From assembly GCF_007858365.1 (NCBI RefSeq), contig NZ_VFIO01000001.1, positions 1,240,001-1,304,000 on the forward strand: 64,000 nt of DNA, in the 5' to 3' direction. Positions 1-9,411 of the stretch are shown here, piece after piece. Within the stretch, counting starts at the first letter, position 1. Every line of letters starts with the position of its first letter. Source of the stretch: Pseudomonas saxonica (GTDB lineage: Bacteria > Pseudomonadota > Gammaproteobacteria > Pseudomonadales > Pseudomonadaceae). The translations under genes and the position numbers were made by a program. Under the pieces are notes generated by a model that searched no databases, was not told the origin of the DNA, and saw only the letters and a list, made by a program, of their open reading frames with translations.

Positions 1-464
1 AGGAAGTACCAAAAAATCACCGCAAAAAAACCCTGATACGACTGCCACAGCAAATGGCTTTGCACCTTTTCCAGTAATTGCTCGCCATTTTCAGCGGTGA
101 TACCAAGGTCACGCTCAGCAACATGAGCACCGGCCTGCAAGTCGCCGCGGCGCCAGGCATCTCGGAATGGCCCTAGCCCGGCCTCTACATCGCCTCTGCC
201 CAGACTGTAAATCACCACCAGCACATGCACTGGCAACGCCAACAGACCATAAGCCACAGGGTCGAGCACCCATAGCAACAAGGCCAGCAAGGCCACCGGG
301 CAGAGAATCAGAATGGCTAAGACCAGCCAGGGGCGGGTCACGAACTTCGGGCTGGCTTCCAGTGCGTGCAACTCTCGCAGCCAGCCCCCGTCACGCTGAA
401 AACGCTGGCGCAAACTCGAAAACTTTTCGATCAAGATCGCCAGCAGTAACACCACAAAACTCAT
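1..464 (-). CDS. ampE: AmpE, regulatory signalling modulator (partial)
   Basis: The reading frame starts at 464 (MSFVVLLLAILIEKFSS) and runs off the left edge, so only the N-terminal part of about 154 residues is present. It shows a hydrophobic first helix, a short polar stretch with conserved LRQRF and GGWL, and a second hydrophobic segment, as expected for the inner-membrane protein AmpE. Its ATG overlaps the ampD stop as ATGA, which indicates translational coupling in an ampDE operon. AmpE is associated with AmpD in control of inducible beta-lactamase; its biochemical role is not settled. The identification rests on the N-terminus and on the ampD linkage. Confidence 0.9.
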   Translation of the reverse strand, partial: MSFVVLLLAILIEKFSSLRQRFQRDGGWLRELHALEASPKFVTRPWLVLAILILCPVALLALLLWVLDPVAYGLLALPVHVLVVIYSLGRGDVEAGLGPFRDAWRRGDLQAGAHVAERDLGITAENGEQLLEKVQSHLLWQSYQGFFAVIFWYF

Positions 465-1024
465 TGCATCTCTCCTGTGTGCTGCAACGCGCCGCGATAG
501 CGCTGCCAATCAAACGCAGGGCCCGGGTCAGTTTTACGCCCGGGGGCCACGTCACTGTGGCCACATATCCGTTGCACGGTAATGGCGGGATAAGCCCCTT
601 GCAGTTGCAAGGTCAAAGCGACCAACGCGTCGTATTGAGCATCGGTGAACGGTAACTCATCGGTGCCTTCAAGCTCGATGCCCAGCGAGAAGTCGTTGCA
701 AACCTCACGACCTTCAAAACTTGAAACACCGGCATGCCATGCGCGATCAAGGCATGAAACAAACTGCGTGATCTTGCCATCCCGTTCAATCAGAAAATGC
801 GCACTGACTTTCAATTCACTGATGCTTTCGAAGAATGGATGCTCTGTGGCATTCAAATGATTCTGAAAGAACGCCTGAACCTTTCCGGTGGCAAACTGGC
901 CGGGCGGCAAGCTGATGTTGTGGATAACCAGCAAGGAGATTTCGCCATCAGGGCGCTCATTGAAGTTGGGCGACGGGCAATGGCACACGCCTTCAAACCA
1001 ACCGCTAGCGGGGTCCAGCAGCAT
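461..1024 (-). CDS. ampD: AmpD, 1,6-anhydro-N-acetylmuramyl-L-alanine amidase
   Basis: This 187-residue cytosolic zinc amidase removes the stem peptide from anhydro-muropeptides during cell-wall recycling, which keeps the AmpR inducer low. Zinc ligands of the amidase_2 fold are visible: His35 (in LLVIHNISLPPG), His156 (GHSDVAPGRK) and Asp166 (KTDPG), with Lys164 as the conserved catalytic-site residue. The length is typical and no signal peptide is seen, as expected for the cytoplasmic enzyme rather than AmpDh paralogues. It overlaps ampE by four bases downstream and lies after a DUF1631 gene on the same strand. Confidence 0.97.
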   Translation of the reverse strand: MLLDPASGWFEGVCHCPSPNFNERPDGEISLLVIHNISLPPGQFATGKVQAFFQNHLNATEHPFFESISELKVSAHFLIERDGKITQFVSCLDRAWHAGVSSFEGREVCNDFSLGIELEGTDELPFTDAQYDALVALTLQLQGAYPAITVQRICGHSDVAPGRKTDPGPAFDWQRYRGALQHTGEMQ

Positions 1025-1106
1025 ACAGCCTCCTTCGACAACTCAAACCAAAGGTGCAGTATGCCGCGATGTGCCTGCAGATGGGCAGCAATCTGCCGTG
1101 GTCGCT

Positions 1107-2552
1107 TTAATGTGCCAGGCTGTCGATCATGGACGCCAGAGCCCGGTCGAATAACAGGCGCTCATCAATCAACTCAATCGCACCGCAGCGCAACTGTGCA
1201 ATCAATTCCCCACGGGATTGTTCCACCACCTGAATACCGCTTCGGTTGACAAAAACATGCCGGTGTTCAGGGGCAACAATCGCAATGAGCTTGCAACGCT
1301 GGCGAATACCCTGCCCGTCCTTGATCTCGACCCAACTGCCAATGCGCAGTTGACTGACCAGCAACAACCCCAAGTGATCCTGCTCTTCCAACTCGGCCAG
1401 GGGCTCTGCCGGCACCTGCTGAGAAGGCGCTGACAGGCCATCGATGAGGGCGAATTCAAGGGCTTCGACGCGCTCTCTTTCGGCGTTGGTAAATAACAGA
1501 AAATCGTGCAGTACGGTTTCCAGCGCGTCAGGGGTGCTCCCTGAATAAGCAGCCAACTGCCGCACGACTTGCTCAATGCACGCGTGGAGCGGGTCATTGT
1601 CGCAATCAAGATTCGCGTCCCACCCGATCGCGGCCTGGGCCACGAGATTGAGCAAGCGCCGCGCCGGGTGCCTGTCAGAACTGAAAAAGTTCTGGTCCAT
1701 TTGCGCAATCTTGAGGATGGGCAGTTGCACTTGAGCGACAAGATTCTTGAGCGCCGGCGAGAGGTTACGATCACCGCTGATGTATTCGAACAGTTGGCCC
1801 ACCAACTGGCTCGCGTATTCCCCTGCACCCGGAACTTCCTGAGCGTGATCCGACGTGATCGCGCAGAGATTGGGCAATACCCCTGTGGCGATCAACAACT
1901 GATTGGCATCGGCATAAAGCTGCCCGGTATGCCTGAGCAGGTAATGTTCGAATAACTGCAGCGTGATCAGTTTGACTTTGATGTCGACACCTTGGTCGCG
2001 CTCAGCTTGAAGAAAATACTCACACAGCATCGCCGGCCCCAGAGGGTTGCTCTGTTCATCCAGCTTCACCCAACTCAAGGTGTTGAAACGCGTACTCAAA
2101 TGGCACAAAGCCAGATGATCACGATTCAACACTTTCGACACCATCGAGTTGACGGCCTCGGCACGGACAAAATCATTGCCCAGCAGCGAAAAACTATTCG
2201 GGGAGAGCCCCTTGCCCAATAAAGTCGATTCATTGGCCGAGGGCTGGGTCAGGGCGATAAAGGCATCAAACAGGCGATTGAGAAAACCACGTTCAATATT
2301 CTTTCGTTTGAGCCGCAGGTCGCGCATGGCCTCGAAAAACAGACTTTGCTCGACATTGCTCCGGGCTTTGTCGGCCATCTCGAACAGGGCTTTATCCGCG
2401 TTATCAAACAGCACCTGCAACTGCTGCTTGAGTTGCTGTGCCGCTTTGTCATGCACTTGTGACAGGATCACGGGCAAGCGGGTGAGCGGCGAGTGGGTCG
2501 CCAACTCCGTTGAGGCCCATTGTGGCCCTCCCCCTTTCCCTTCATTGTGCAT
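1107..2552 (-). CDS. DUF1631 family protein
   Basis: This 481-residue protein begins MHNEGKGGG and matches the Pseudomonas DUF1631 family by its N-terminal block (NVEQSLFFEAMRDLRLKRK near residues 65-85), the central HPARRLLN motif and the C-terminal region with LRIGSWVEIKDG. Its function is unknown; it is predicted soluble and acidic. I place the start at the ATG at 2552, just after a G-rich stretch; a TTG four codons upstream is possible. Family members I recall are usually longer (600 residues or more), so this copy may lack part of the middle. It lies upstream of ampD on the same strand and diverges from nadC. Confidence 0.8.
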   Translation of the reverse strand: MHNEGKGGGPQWASTELATHSPLTRLPVILSQVHDKAAQQLKQQLQVLFDNADKALFEMADKARSNVEQSLFFEAMRDLRLKRKNIERGFLNRLFDAFIALTQPSANESTLLGKGLSPNSFSLLGNDFVRAEAVNSMVSKVLNRDHLALCHLSTRFNTLSWVKLDEQSNPLGPAMLCEYFLQAERDQGVDIKVKLITLQLFEHYLLRHTGQLYADANQLLIATGVLPNLCAITSDHAQEVPGAGEYASQLVGQLFEYISGDRNLSPALKNLVAQVQLPILKIAQMDQNFFSSDRHPARRLLNLVAQAAIGWDANLDCDNDPLHACIEQVVRQLAAYSGSTPDALETVLHDFLLFTNAERERVEALEFALIDGLSAPSQQVPAEPLAELEEQDHLGLLLVSQLRIGSWVEIKDGQGIRQRCKLIAIVAPEHRHVFVNRSGIQVVEQSRGELIAQLRCGAIELIDERLLFDRALASMIDSLAH

Positions 2553-2729
2553 CCCGCCCCCCAATCATGCGCGTCAAAGCTATGACGCCAAATAGAAGGC
2601 GGATTATCTTGTAAATCATGCCGTTTGTGCCAGCAGACTCTTCACTTCATGGCATGAGTGGTTGAATTAAACCTCAAACTGCCGAAAACCGCACAATTGT
2701 GGCCATTTACTCTGGGTGTCGCGCGCACC

Positions 2730-2759
2730 TTGGGTTCACTCCCGGCATGCCTCTATAAT
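2730..2759 (+). promoter_or_regulatory. sigma70-type promoter of nadC
   Basis: A perfect TATAAT (2754-2759) lies 18 bases after TTGGGT (2730-2735), about 28 bases before the nadC start codon. This is read from sequence only. Confidence 0.6.
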
Positions 2760-2786
2760 CGAAGCACTTTGTTTGTGGAGCTCGTT

Positions 2787-3635
2787 ATGCCGAATTTACG
2801 TCTGGCCGACCTCACTGCCGAAATCGAAGCCAACGTGCGCCGTGCGTTAGCCGAAGACCTCGGCAGCGGCGACATCACTGCACAGCTGATCCCGGCCGAA
2901 CGCCTGGCCAAAGCTTCAATCATTACGCGCCAAGCGGCTGTCATCAGCGGAACAGCGTGGGTCGATACCGTATTTCGTCAGCTGGACCCGCGTGTCGCAG
3001 TGCATTGGCAAGTGTGCGATGGCGAGCGCGTAACCCCGAACCAAATACTCTTTCACCTTGAAGGCCCGGCCCGCTCTCTGCTCAGCGGGGAACGCAGTGC
3101 CCTGAACTTTCTGCAACTGTTATCCGGTGTCGCGACTCACGCGCAGTCGCTGGCCGATCAGGTTGCCGATACCCAGGTCAAACTGCTCGACACCCGTAAA
3201 ACCTTGCCCGGCCTGCGTCTAGCACAGAAATACGCCGTGACCTGTGGCGGTTGCCACAACCACCGCATCGGCCTGTACGACGCCTTTTTAATCAAGGAAA
3301 ACCACATTGCAGCCTGCGGCGGCATTGCTCAGGCCATCATTGCCGCGCACAAAATTGCCCCGGGAAAACCCGTGGAAATCGAAGTAGAAAGCCTCTCGGA
3401 ACTCAAAGAGGCGCTGGCGGCTGGCGCAGACATCATCATGCTCGACGAGTTGAGCATGGACGATATGCGCGAGGCCGTGCGCCTTAACGCGGGCAAGGCC
3501 AAACTGGAAGCCAGCGGCGGGATCAACGAAGCCACACTGCTTCCTATCGCCCAAACCGGGGTGGACTACATTTCAATTGGCGCCATGACCAAGGATGTCA
3601 AAGCGGTCGATTTGTCGATGCGGTTGAGTGTCTAG
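2787..3635 (+). CDS. nadC: Quinolinate phosphoribosyltransferase (decarboxylating)
   Basis: NadC converts quinolinate and PRPP to nicotinate mononucleotide, the last step specific to de novo NAD synthesis. The 282-residue protein carries the family signatures: [16 protein letters not shown] (102-117), [10 protein letters not shown] (135-144) and the quinolinate/phosphate-binding stretch [15 protein letters not shown] (153-167) followed by LIKENH. The start at 2787 is supported by a GTGGAG ribosome site seven bases upstream and by family length; the open frame extends 43 codons further upstream without a plausible start. It is a monocistronic gene divergent from the DUF1631 gene. Confidence 0.97.
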   Translation: MPNLRLADLTAEIEANVRRALAEDLGSGDITAQLIPAERLAKASIITRQAAVISGTAWVDTVFRQLDPRVAVHWQVCDGERVTPNQILFHLEGPARSLLSGERSALNFLQLLSGVATHAQSLADQVADTQVKLLDTRKTLPGLRLAQKYAVTCGGCHNHRIGLYDAFLIKENHIAACGGIAQAIIAAHKIAPGKPVEIEVESLSELKEALAAGADIIMLDELSMDDMREAVRLNAGKAKLEASGGINEATLLPIAQTGVDYISIGAMTKDVKAVDLSMRLSV

Positions 3636-3645
3636 CGGGGGTTAG

Positions 3646-3710
3646 AGCTTCAAGCGCTGCAAGCTACAGCCGGGTCTCAGCTTTTACCTGGAGCTTGCAG
3701 CTTAAAGCTT
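3646..3710. repeat. Imperfect inverted repeat between nadC and ogt
   Basis: Two arms rich in AGCTT/AAGCT (3646-3665 and 3692-3710) are inverted to each other and separated by 26 bases. The right arm lies inside the last codons of ogt. AGCTTGCAGCTT-type repeats are a common intergenic element in Pseudomonas; the hairpin could terminate both convergent genes. Confidence 0.6.
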
Positions 3711-4186
3711 GCCGCTGCTTCAAACCCCAACAACCACTGTTTGGCAGCCAGCCCACCAGCAAACCCGGTCAGGCTGCCGTTGCTACCAATCACACGATGA
3801 CACGGGATGATGATCGGGATTGGGTTGCGTCCGTTGGCAGCGCCCACCGCCCGTGAGGCTTTGGGGCGATCAAGCTGTTGCGAAATCTGCCCATAGCTGG
3901 CCGTTGTCCCGTATGCAATGGTCGTCAGCGCCTGCCATACCGACTGCTGGAAATCAGTGCCCTGCGGCTTGAGCGGCAGATCAAAAGTCTGTCGCTCTCC
4001 CGAGAAATACGCTTCAAGCTGGTGACGAACTTGCGCCAGCTGTTGCGCTGAATGCACCCAACCGTCCAGCGGCTCGTGCGGACGCTTTTCAAACTCGAAA
4101 CGCACCTCTCGCAGTCCTTCATCATCGGCAACCAAAAAAAGAGGGCCGATAGGTGAAGGCATTTGATCGTAATAAATAAGGCTCAT
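3677..4186 (-). CDS. ogt: Methylated-DNA--protein-cysteine methyltransferase
   Basis: Ogt repairs O6-alkylguanine and O4-alkylthymine by transferring the alkyl group to its own cysteine. The 169-residue protein has the active-site motif PCHRVIG with nucleophile Cys129, the recognition helix SRAVGAANG (111-119) and the usual short N-terminal domain. The start at 4186 has a GGAGG ribosome site and overlaps the stop of the upstream Ada-AlkA gene as ATGA, so the two are probably co-translated. The last ten or so residues (AASFKLQAPGKS) are encoded by a repeat arm and look like a lineage-specific extension after the usual end near LLGFE. Confidence 0.95.
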   Translation of the reverse strand: MSLIYYDQMPSPIGPLFLVADDEGLREVRFEFEKRPHEPLDGWVHSAQQLAQVRHQLEAYFSGERQTFDLPLKPQGTDFQQSVWQALTTIAYGTTASYGQISQQLDRPKASRAVGAANGRNPIPIIIPCHRVIGSNGSLTGFAGGLAAKQWLLGFEAAASFKLQAPGKS

Positions 4187-5679
4187 GCTCCCTCCTTGCG
4201 GGCTGCCGCCGAGTCTGTGGCAGCGCGCCATAAATACATGACGGAATAGGCCCGCCACGGGCGCCAGCTTTCGGCCAGCGATTGCAACGCTTGGGTCGTC
4301 AAGGGTACGCCGTGAGGGTTGGCCTCGCGCCGCAAAATCAAATCTGCTGCGGGAAAAGCATCCGGGTGTTTAAGCACGCGCATGGCGATGTAATGAGCCG
4401 TCCATGGGCCAATGCCCGGTAATTGCACCCAGCGCTCAATAAAAGTGGGTAAAGGTTGCTCAAGGGCAAAGTCAACACGACCTTCCACCAGAGCACGCGC
4501 AATACCTTTGATCGTATCGATACGTGCCTGAGTAATCCCCATCTGCCCCAGATCCGCGTCGGCCAGTTGTGCAGGGCCAGGAAACAACCTCTCAAGGCGG
4601 GTTCCGGAGGGGGATTCAATCACCACTCCATAGCGCTGCACAATGCGACTGGCCAAGGTACGCGCGGCGGCCACGCTGACTTGCTGGCCCAATACCGCCC
4701 GCACGGCCACTTCAAAACCGTCCCAACCGCCCGGCAGCCGCAGGCCCGGATAGCGGGCCATTATCGGCGCCAGCAGTGGGGAGGCACTTAACGTTTGAGC
4801 AATGGCGAGCGGATCAGCGTCCAGATCAAACATCCGCCGAACCCGTGAAACCACGCCCAGCATTTGGCTCGGTGCCACATTCAACAGTTCCAATTGCAAC
4901 GCATGCTGCTCACCGGGCCACGCGCTGATCCGCAACCAGCCAGGGGCATCGCCCGTGCCAATGACCCGTTGATAGCTGTGCTCATCCACCTGTTCAATGC
5001 CGGGTAAGGCACGGTTGCGTAGAAACCCCAGCAGCGCCGCGAAATCATAAGGCGGGCGATAACTCAGGCGCAGCACCAATGCATTGTCCGCCCGCGCTTT
5101 TGGGCTGCGCCTGAAAGCTCTGGGCTGCACGTGATTGGCCTCGGCAAAGGCTGCATTGAAACGCCGCAGGCTGCCAAAACCTGAAGCCATCGCCACTTCA
5201 GTGATCGACATAGGGGTTTCGGTCAACAGTTGCTTGGCAAAAAGCAATCGCTGAGTGGCGTGCACCGCCATCGGTGGTGCGCCCAAATACTGCACGAACA
5301 ACCTGCGTACTTGCCGGGCGCTGACATGCAAGCGCTCAGCCAGCCTCTCCAGCGAGTGGTCAGCCAAAAAACCTTCATTGATCAGTTTCAACGCTCGGGC
5401 CACTAAATGCTCACCCTGCTGCCAGAAGGGATTACCCGGTGCCAGCTCCGGGCGGCAACGCAAACAAGGGCGAAAACCCTCGGCTTGAGCCGCCGCAGCA
5501 CTGGGGTAATACACCACGTTTTCAGCTTTGGGCGCGCGCGCCGGACAGACCGGGCGGCAGTAGATGCGCGTACTCAGCACCGCTGTAAAAAACACCCCGT
5601 CGAACCGCGAATCGCGGCTCAGACGCGCGATTTCACAGGCGGCGGTGCTGGGTACACTAAGACTGTCGGATGTGTTCAT
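4183..5679 (-). CDS. Ada-type regulator fused to AlkA DNA-3-methyladenine glycosylase
   Basis: This 498-residue protein combines three modules. Residues 1-85 form an Ada-type zinc domain with Cys41, Cys45, Cys72 and Cys75 (YCRPVCPAR and FRPCLRC); Cys41 corresponds to the methyl-phosphotriester acceptor Cys38 of E. coli Ada. Residues 100-190 are an AraC-type double helix-turn-helix. From about residue 205 it is AlkA-like, with the HhH motif LPGIGPWTAHY and the catalytic-type Asp in FPAADLIL. It should sense methylated DNA, activate transcription and excise alkylated bases. The O6-methylguanine transferase half of Ada is absent but is supplied by the overlapping ogt. The start is ATG 5679; a GTG three codons earlier is possible. 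Confidence 0.93.
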   Translation of the reverse strand: MNTSDSLSVPSTAACEIARLSRDSRFDGVFFTAVLSTRIYCRPVCPARAPKAENVVYYPSAAAAQAEGFRPCLRCRPELAPGNPFWQQGEHLVARALKLINEGFLADHSLERLAERLHVSARQVRRLFVQYLGAPPMAVHATQRLLFAKQLLTETPMSITEVAMASGFGSLRRFNAAFAEANHVQPRAFRRSPKARADNALVLRLSYRPPYDFAALLGFLRNRALPGIEQVDEHSYQRVIGTGDAPGWLRISAWPGEQHALQLELLNVAPSQMLGVVSRVRRMFDLDADPLAIAQTLSASPLLAPIMARYPGLRLPGGWDGFEVAVRAVLGQQVSVAAARTLASRIVQRYGVVIESPSGTRLERLFPGPAQLADADLGQMGITQARIDTIKGIARALVEGRVDFALEQPLPTFIERWVQLPGIGPWTAHYIAMRVLKHPDAFPAADLILRREANPHGVPLTTQALQSLAESWRPWRAYSVMYLWRAATDSAAARKEGA

Positions 5680-5793
5680 AGCCTGCACGATAGCACTGGC
5701 AATGGGCCGAATCTCGCCATTTTCGGACGTGGATGTTGCCGTTTTGCGGGCGCTTAAGGCTCCCTCTAAATTAAATACGTACCGGTGCGAGGC

Positions 5794-6201
5794 TTACTTG
5801 CACGCTCCCTTTTCCAGACACGTACCGCTTTGTGTCCACACCAGGGTGCTACCCGATTCACTTAACGCAGGCGCCAGCACGCTGGTCCAGCCACCCGCAG
5901 CCTGAGTGCCGGTCAGGGTAATCACGCCATCAATCACCGTCATGCCAGCAGCCAGGTTATCCGTCGCATCGGCCGGCCCAGGAATGCCATGGCTGCCTGC
6001 ATCGCATACCGTCAAATCATTGCTCTCGCTGTAGCACAGTGCTACCGCGGTTTTGTAGGTGTTGCTAATGGCGTTCACTTCTGCGAACCGGGCCTTCATG
6101 GTGTGCTCGGTGTAAGCGGGCAATGCAAACGAGGCGATCAGACCAATAATCGCTACCACGATCATCAATTCGATCAGGGTGAAGCCTTTTTGTTGTTTCA
6201 C
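5794..6201 (-). CDS. pilA: Type IV major pilin-like protein PilA
   Basis: The 135-residue prepilin has a six-residue basic leader MKQQKG, cleaved before Phe, then the FTLIELMIVVAIIG helix with Glu5 that packs and aligns subunits in the pilus. Four cysteines follow: a pair near residues 56 and 66 and a C-terminal pair in CLEKGAC, which would form the small disulfide-bonded loop typical of pilins. It diverges from pilC. PilD at 7.6 kb is the expected processing peptidase. No pilB-type assembly ATPase lies between pilA and pilC. Confidence 0.93.
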   Translation of the reverse strand: MKQQKGFTLIELMIVVAIIGLIASFALPAYTEHTMKARFAEVNAISNTYKTAVALCYSESNDLTVCDAGSHGIPGPADATDNLAAGMTVIDGVITLTGTQAAGGWTSVLAPALSESGSTLVWTQSGTCLEKGACK

Positions 6202-6421
6202 AAGTCATCTCCAAAATAAAGACGCGGCACCTTGGCCAAATGCCATAGCCGTTCTGAGCCGCCAAAAATGGCGCACAGGCTATCAAGGTTAGCCCGCCGA
6301 TGCTCCACAACCGCTCCGCTGACACCTTTGGACACGCTCCCATGGACGGTCTGGCATGAACGGCACCTAGTCTTTTGGTTCAGCGCTCGCACGAGCCATC
6401 AGCGCCACAAGGACCAGCCGC

Positions 6422-7639
6422 ATGCCTACACAACCCGTTAAGACCCGTCTGTATCAGTGGGAAGGAACAGACCTCGCGGGGGCCAAAACCAAGGGGGAAA
6501 CAAGCGCCGAAAGTCAGGCGATGATACGCGTTCTGCTGCGCCGCCAAGGTATTTCCGCATGTCACATTCGACGTAAAACCCATCGCGGACGACTCGGCGT
6601 TCAATCCATCAAAGGGTTGGATATCATGCTGTTCACACGCCAACTGGCCTCGTTGATCAAAGCAGGCATTTCACTGATACAAGCATTGGACGTGATTGCT
6701 GAGGGAGTTGAGCTGCCCGCCATGCGTGAACTGGTGATCGACCTGAAACAGGACATCTGCGCAGGCACCAGCCTGGCCAATGCATTACGTAAAAAACCGG
6801 CACATTTCGACGCTCTTTTTTGCAACTTGATTGATGCCGGCGAACAGGCAGGTGCTTTGGATGTACTGCTGGAACGCATAGCAACCTATAAAGAAAAAAC
6901 CCAGGCACTGAAAAAGAAAATACAGAAAGCCATGACCTACCCTATCGCCGTACTGGTGGTGGCAGTGATGGTCTGCGGGATTTTATTGCTCGAAGTCGTA
7001 CCGCAATTTCAACGTGTATTCAGTTCGTTTGACGCTCAACTTCCAGCGCTCACCCTGTGGGTCATCGCGTTATCGCAGGTGCTTCAAGACCACGCAATAG
7101 GGTTGGTGTCAGCGGTGAGCCTTGTGGTTGCGGGCCTGCGCTATCGGTACAAACACTCTGAGTTGTTACGTCAAAACATTGATAAATGGCTACTAAAAAT
7201 GCCCGTTATGGGTAACCTGCTGCACGTGTCGGCCATTGCCCGCTTCGCCCGCACACTCGCAACGACCATTGCCGCCGGGGTGCCCTTGCTGGAGGCGCTA
7301 AATGCTGTCGCCGGCACCACAGGCAACAACGTTTATAAAGACGCCGTGCTAAAGCTTAAACATCAGGTGGCAACAGGGTCGCAGATCCATGTCGCCATGG
7401 CCGCTACCGGCGTATTTCCCGGCATGGCGATTCAGATGACAGCTATAGGCGAAGAATCCGGCACACTGGAAAGCATGCTTGACCATCTGGCCACCTATTA
7501 TGAGAACGAGGTCGACACATTGACCGATAGCCTGACAACCTTGATGGAGCCAGCCATCATGCTGGTATTGGGCGTCATGGTAGGCGGTCTGGTAATCGCC
7601 ATGTATCTACCTATATTCAAACTAGGCCAAGTAATTTGA
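6422..7639 (+). CDS. pilC: Type IV pilus inner-membrane platform protein PilC
   Basis: PilC is the GspF-family membrane platform on which assembly and retraction ATPases act. The 405-residue protein has two T2SSF domains: the first begins near residue 70 (FTRQLASLIKAGISLIQAL), the second near 270 (FARTLATTIAAGVPLLEAL). Three membrane segments are seen, around residues 175-195, 220-240 and 375-395. The start is supported by an AAGGA site ten bases upstream. It overlaps pilD at the stop. The gene is normal in length, but the pilB partner is missing from this locus. Confidence 0.95.
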   Translation: MPTQPVKTRLYQWEGTDLAGAKTKGETSAESQAMIRVLLRRQGISACHIRRKTHRGRLGVQSIKGLDIMLFTRQLASLIKAGISLIQALDVIAEGVELPAMRELVIDLKQDICAGTSLANALRKKPAHFDALFCNLIDAGEQAGALDVLLERIATYKEKTQALKKKIQKAMTYPIAVLVVAVMVCGILLLEVVPQFQRVFSSFDAQLPALTLWVIALSQVLQDHAIGLVSAVSLVVAGLRYRYKHSELLRQNIDKWLLKMPVMGNLLHVSAIARFARTLATTIAAGVPLLEALNAVAGTTGNNVYKDAVLKLKHQVATGSQIHVAMAATGVFPGMAIQMTAIGEESGTLESMLDHLATYYENEVDTLTDSLTTLMEPAIMLVLGVMVGGLVIAMYLPIFKLGQVI

Positions 7640-7641
7640 GC

Positions 7642-8502
7642 ATGATCGACCTGTTCACCCGTTACACCGACCTCTTCATTGCCAGCGCACTTGTACTTGG
7701 ATTACTGGTAGGCAGCTTTCTCAATGTGCTGGTGTGGCGCCTGCCCAAGATGCTTGAGCACGATTGGCAAGCGCAAGCTCGCGAGTTGCTGTCTCTGCCC
7801 GCGCCCGACAAAGGCCCTGTGTATAACTTGTTGCTGCCCCACTCTCATTGCCCCCATTGCCAACACCGCCTGCGTGCATGGGAAAACATCCCGGTAATCA
7901 GTTACCTGTTCCTGCGCGGCAAGTGCGCGCAATGCAAGAAAGCCATTAGCCCGCGTTACCCGCTGACCGAGCTGGCCTGTGGATTATTGTCAGCCTTTAT
8001 CGCCTGGCATTTTGGCGTCAGTGCGCAAGCGGGCTGGATGCTCGTGCTGACCTGGGGGTTGATCGCCATTTGCCTGATCGATCTGGAGCATATGATCGTT
8101 CCTGATGTGCTGGTGTTGCCCCTACTGTGGCTGGGCTTGCTGCTCAACAGTTTCGACACCTTTACCAGCCTGTCGCAGGCGGTTTGGGCCGCCGCATTGG
8201 GCTATGCCTGCCTGTGGTCGATCTTTTGGGTCTTCAAACTGCTGACCGGCAAGGACGGCCTGGGCTATGGCGACTTCAAATTACTGGCCATGATTGGCGC
8301 GTGGGGCGGCATCGCGGTGCTACCGTTAACCCTGCTGCTCGCCTCGCTATCGGGCGCGGTGGTTGGCGTGTTGATGCTGGCCTTGCGCCGCACGCAAGCC
8401 TCTACTCAGATCCCCTTTGCCCCCTACCTGGCAATTGCTGGCTGGATTGCATTGCTCTGGGGTGATCAAATAACCACTTTCTATTGGCAGCTTTCGAGTT
8501 GA
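7642..8502 (+). CDS. pilD: Prepilin peptidase / N-methyltransferase PilD
   Basis: PilD cleaves the leader of prepilins and pseudopilins after Gly/Ala and methylates the new N-terminus. The 286-residue membrane protein has the cytoplasmic zinc-type CPHC...CAQC tetracysteine motif, then the two catalytic aspartates in [11 protein letters not shown] and [12 protein letters not shown], and about eight hydrophobic helices. I chose the ATG at 7642; a TTG at 7636 overlapping the pilC stop is an alternative. It is followed after one base by coaE in a pilC-pilD-coaE-yacG operon. Confidence 0.95.
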   Translation: MIDLFTRYTDLFIASALVLGLLVGSFLNVLVWRLPKMLEHDWQAQARELLSLPAPDKGPVYNLLLPHSHCPHCQHRLRAWENIPVISYLFLRGKCAQCKKAISPRYPLTELACGLLSAFIAWHFGVSAQAGWMLVLTWGLIAICLIDLEHMIVPDVLVLPLLWLGLLLNSFDTFTSLSQAVWAAALGYACLWSIFWVFKLLTGKDGLGYGDFKLLAMIGAWGGIAVLPLTLLLASLSGAVVGVLMLALRRTQASTQIPFAPYLAIAGWIALLWGDQITTFYWQLSS

Positions 8503-8503
8503 T

Positions 8504-9127
8504 ATGAATACCCCTTCTGCACACCCCTGGATTCTCGGCCTGACTGGCGGCATCGGCAGCGGCAAAAGTGCTGCCGCCGAGCATTTTGCGGCGCTGGGCG
8601 TCCACGTGGTTGACGCCGATCATGCGGCGCGCTGGGTAGTGGAACCGGGGCGCCCGGCGCTGAGCAAAATTGCTGAGCACTTCGGCGAGCATGTGCTGCA
8701 AGCCGATGGGCAACTCAATCGCGGTGCGTTGCGCACGCTTGTTTTCAGCGAACCGGAGCAACGCCGCTGGCTCGAAGCCCTGCTGCACCCGCTGATTCGT
8801 GAAGAAATCGCCAACAATCTGGCACAGGCCCAATCGCCTTACGCCATTCTGGTTTCACCGTTATTGATCGAGTCCGGGCAACACACCACGACTCAACGCG
8901 TGCTGGTGATCGACGTGCCGCAGGCGTTGCAGATTCAGCGCACGCTTAAACGCGACAACACCAGCGAAGAACAGGTACACGCCATTCTCAAGGCACAAGC
9001 CAGCCGCGAAGATCGCCTTCGCCACGCTGACGACATACTCACCAATGACCGCGACCTGCAGGCTCTCAAGACAGAAGTCGAGCGCCTGCATCATTTTTAT
9101 TTAACGTTGCGCGGAGGCCAACCATGA
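8504..9127 (+). CDS. coaE: Dephospho-CoA kinase
   Basis: CoaE phosphorylates the 3'-hydroxyl of dephospho-CoA in the last step of coenzyme A synthesis. The 207-residue P-loop kinase has Walker A GGIGSGKS (15-22), the VVDADHAAR motif and the [12 protein letters not shown] region typical of the family. It begins right after the pilD stop and overlaps yacG by four bases (ATGA), a linkage that is widely conserved in gammaproteobacteria. Confidence 0.97.
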   Translation: MNTPSAHPWILGLTGGIGSGKSAAAEHFAALGVHVVDADHAARWVVEPGRPALSKIAEHFGEHVLQADGQLNRGALRTLVFSEPEQRRWLEALLHPLIREEIANNLAQAQSPYAILVSPLLIESGQHTTTQRVLVIDVPQALQIQRTLKRDNTSEEQVHAILKAQASREDRLRHADDILTNDRDLQALKTEVERLHHFYLTLRGGQP

Positions 9128-9327
9128 CCAAACCTATGACCGTAGACTGCCCGACTTGTGGCACAGCCCTGGAATGGAAGCCCACCAACCCGTTCCGTCC
9201 ATTTTGCTCTGACCGCTGCAAACTGATCGATCTGGGTGCATGGGCCAGCGAAGAGCACAAAATCCCGGTTAGCCCGGATGCTGAAGATGAACTTTTTTCT
9301 GAAGACTTGCCTGAGCAAGTGCATTAA
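9124..9327 (+). CDS. yacG: DNA gyrase inhibitor YacG
   Basis: YacG is a 67-residue zinc protein reported to bind GyrB and inhibit gyrase. Four zinc cysteines are visible: Cys9 and Cys12 (CPTC) and Cys28 and Cys32 (FCSDRC), followed by [16 protein letters not shown] and an acidic tail. It overlaps coaE by ATGA and ends the operon. Confidence 0.96.
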   Translation: MTKPMTVDCPTCGTALEWKPTNPFRPFCSDRCKLIDLGAWASEEHKIPVSPDAEDELFSEDLPEQVH

Positions 9328-9411
9328 ACGAGGAGCGCCGGGCAGCGGCTGCGAGCCCGAACACGTTTCGGGCTCTCGGTAACCCCTGTTTCAACGCTAA
9401 GGTGCCTGTAT

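Noticed and set aside
461..655. Plus-strand frame over the ampE-ampD junction (167-655)
   Set aside because: It is antisense to both ampE and ampD, which are well supported.
6202..6421. sigma54 promoter between pilA and pilC
   Set aside because: TGGCA-like strings are present but none has the GG-N10-GC spacing needed.
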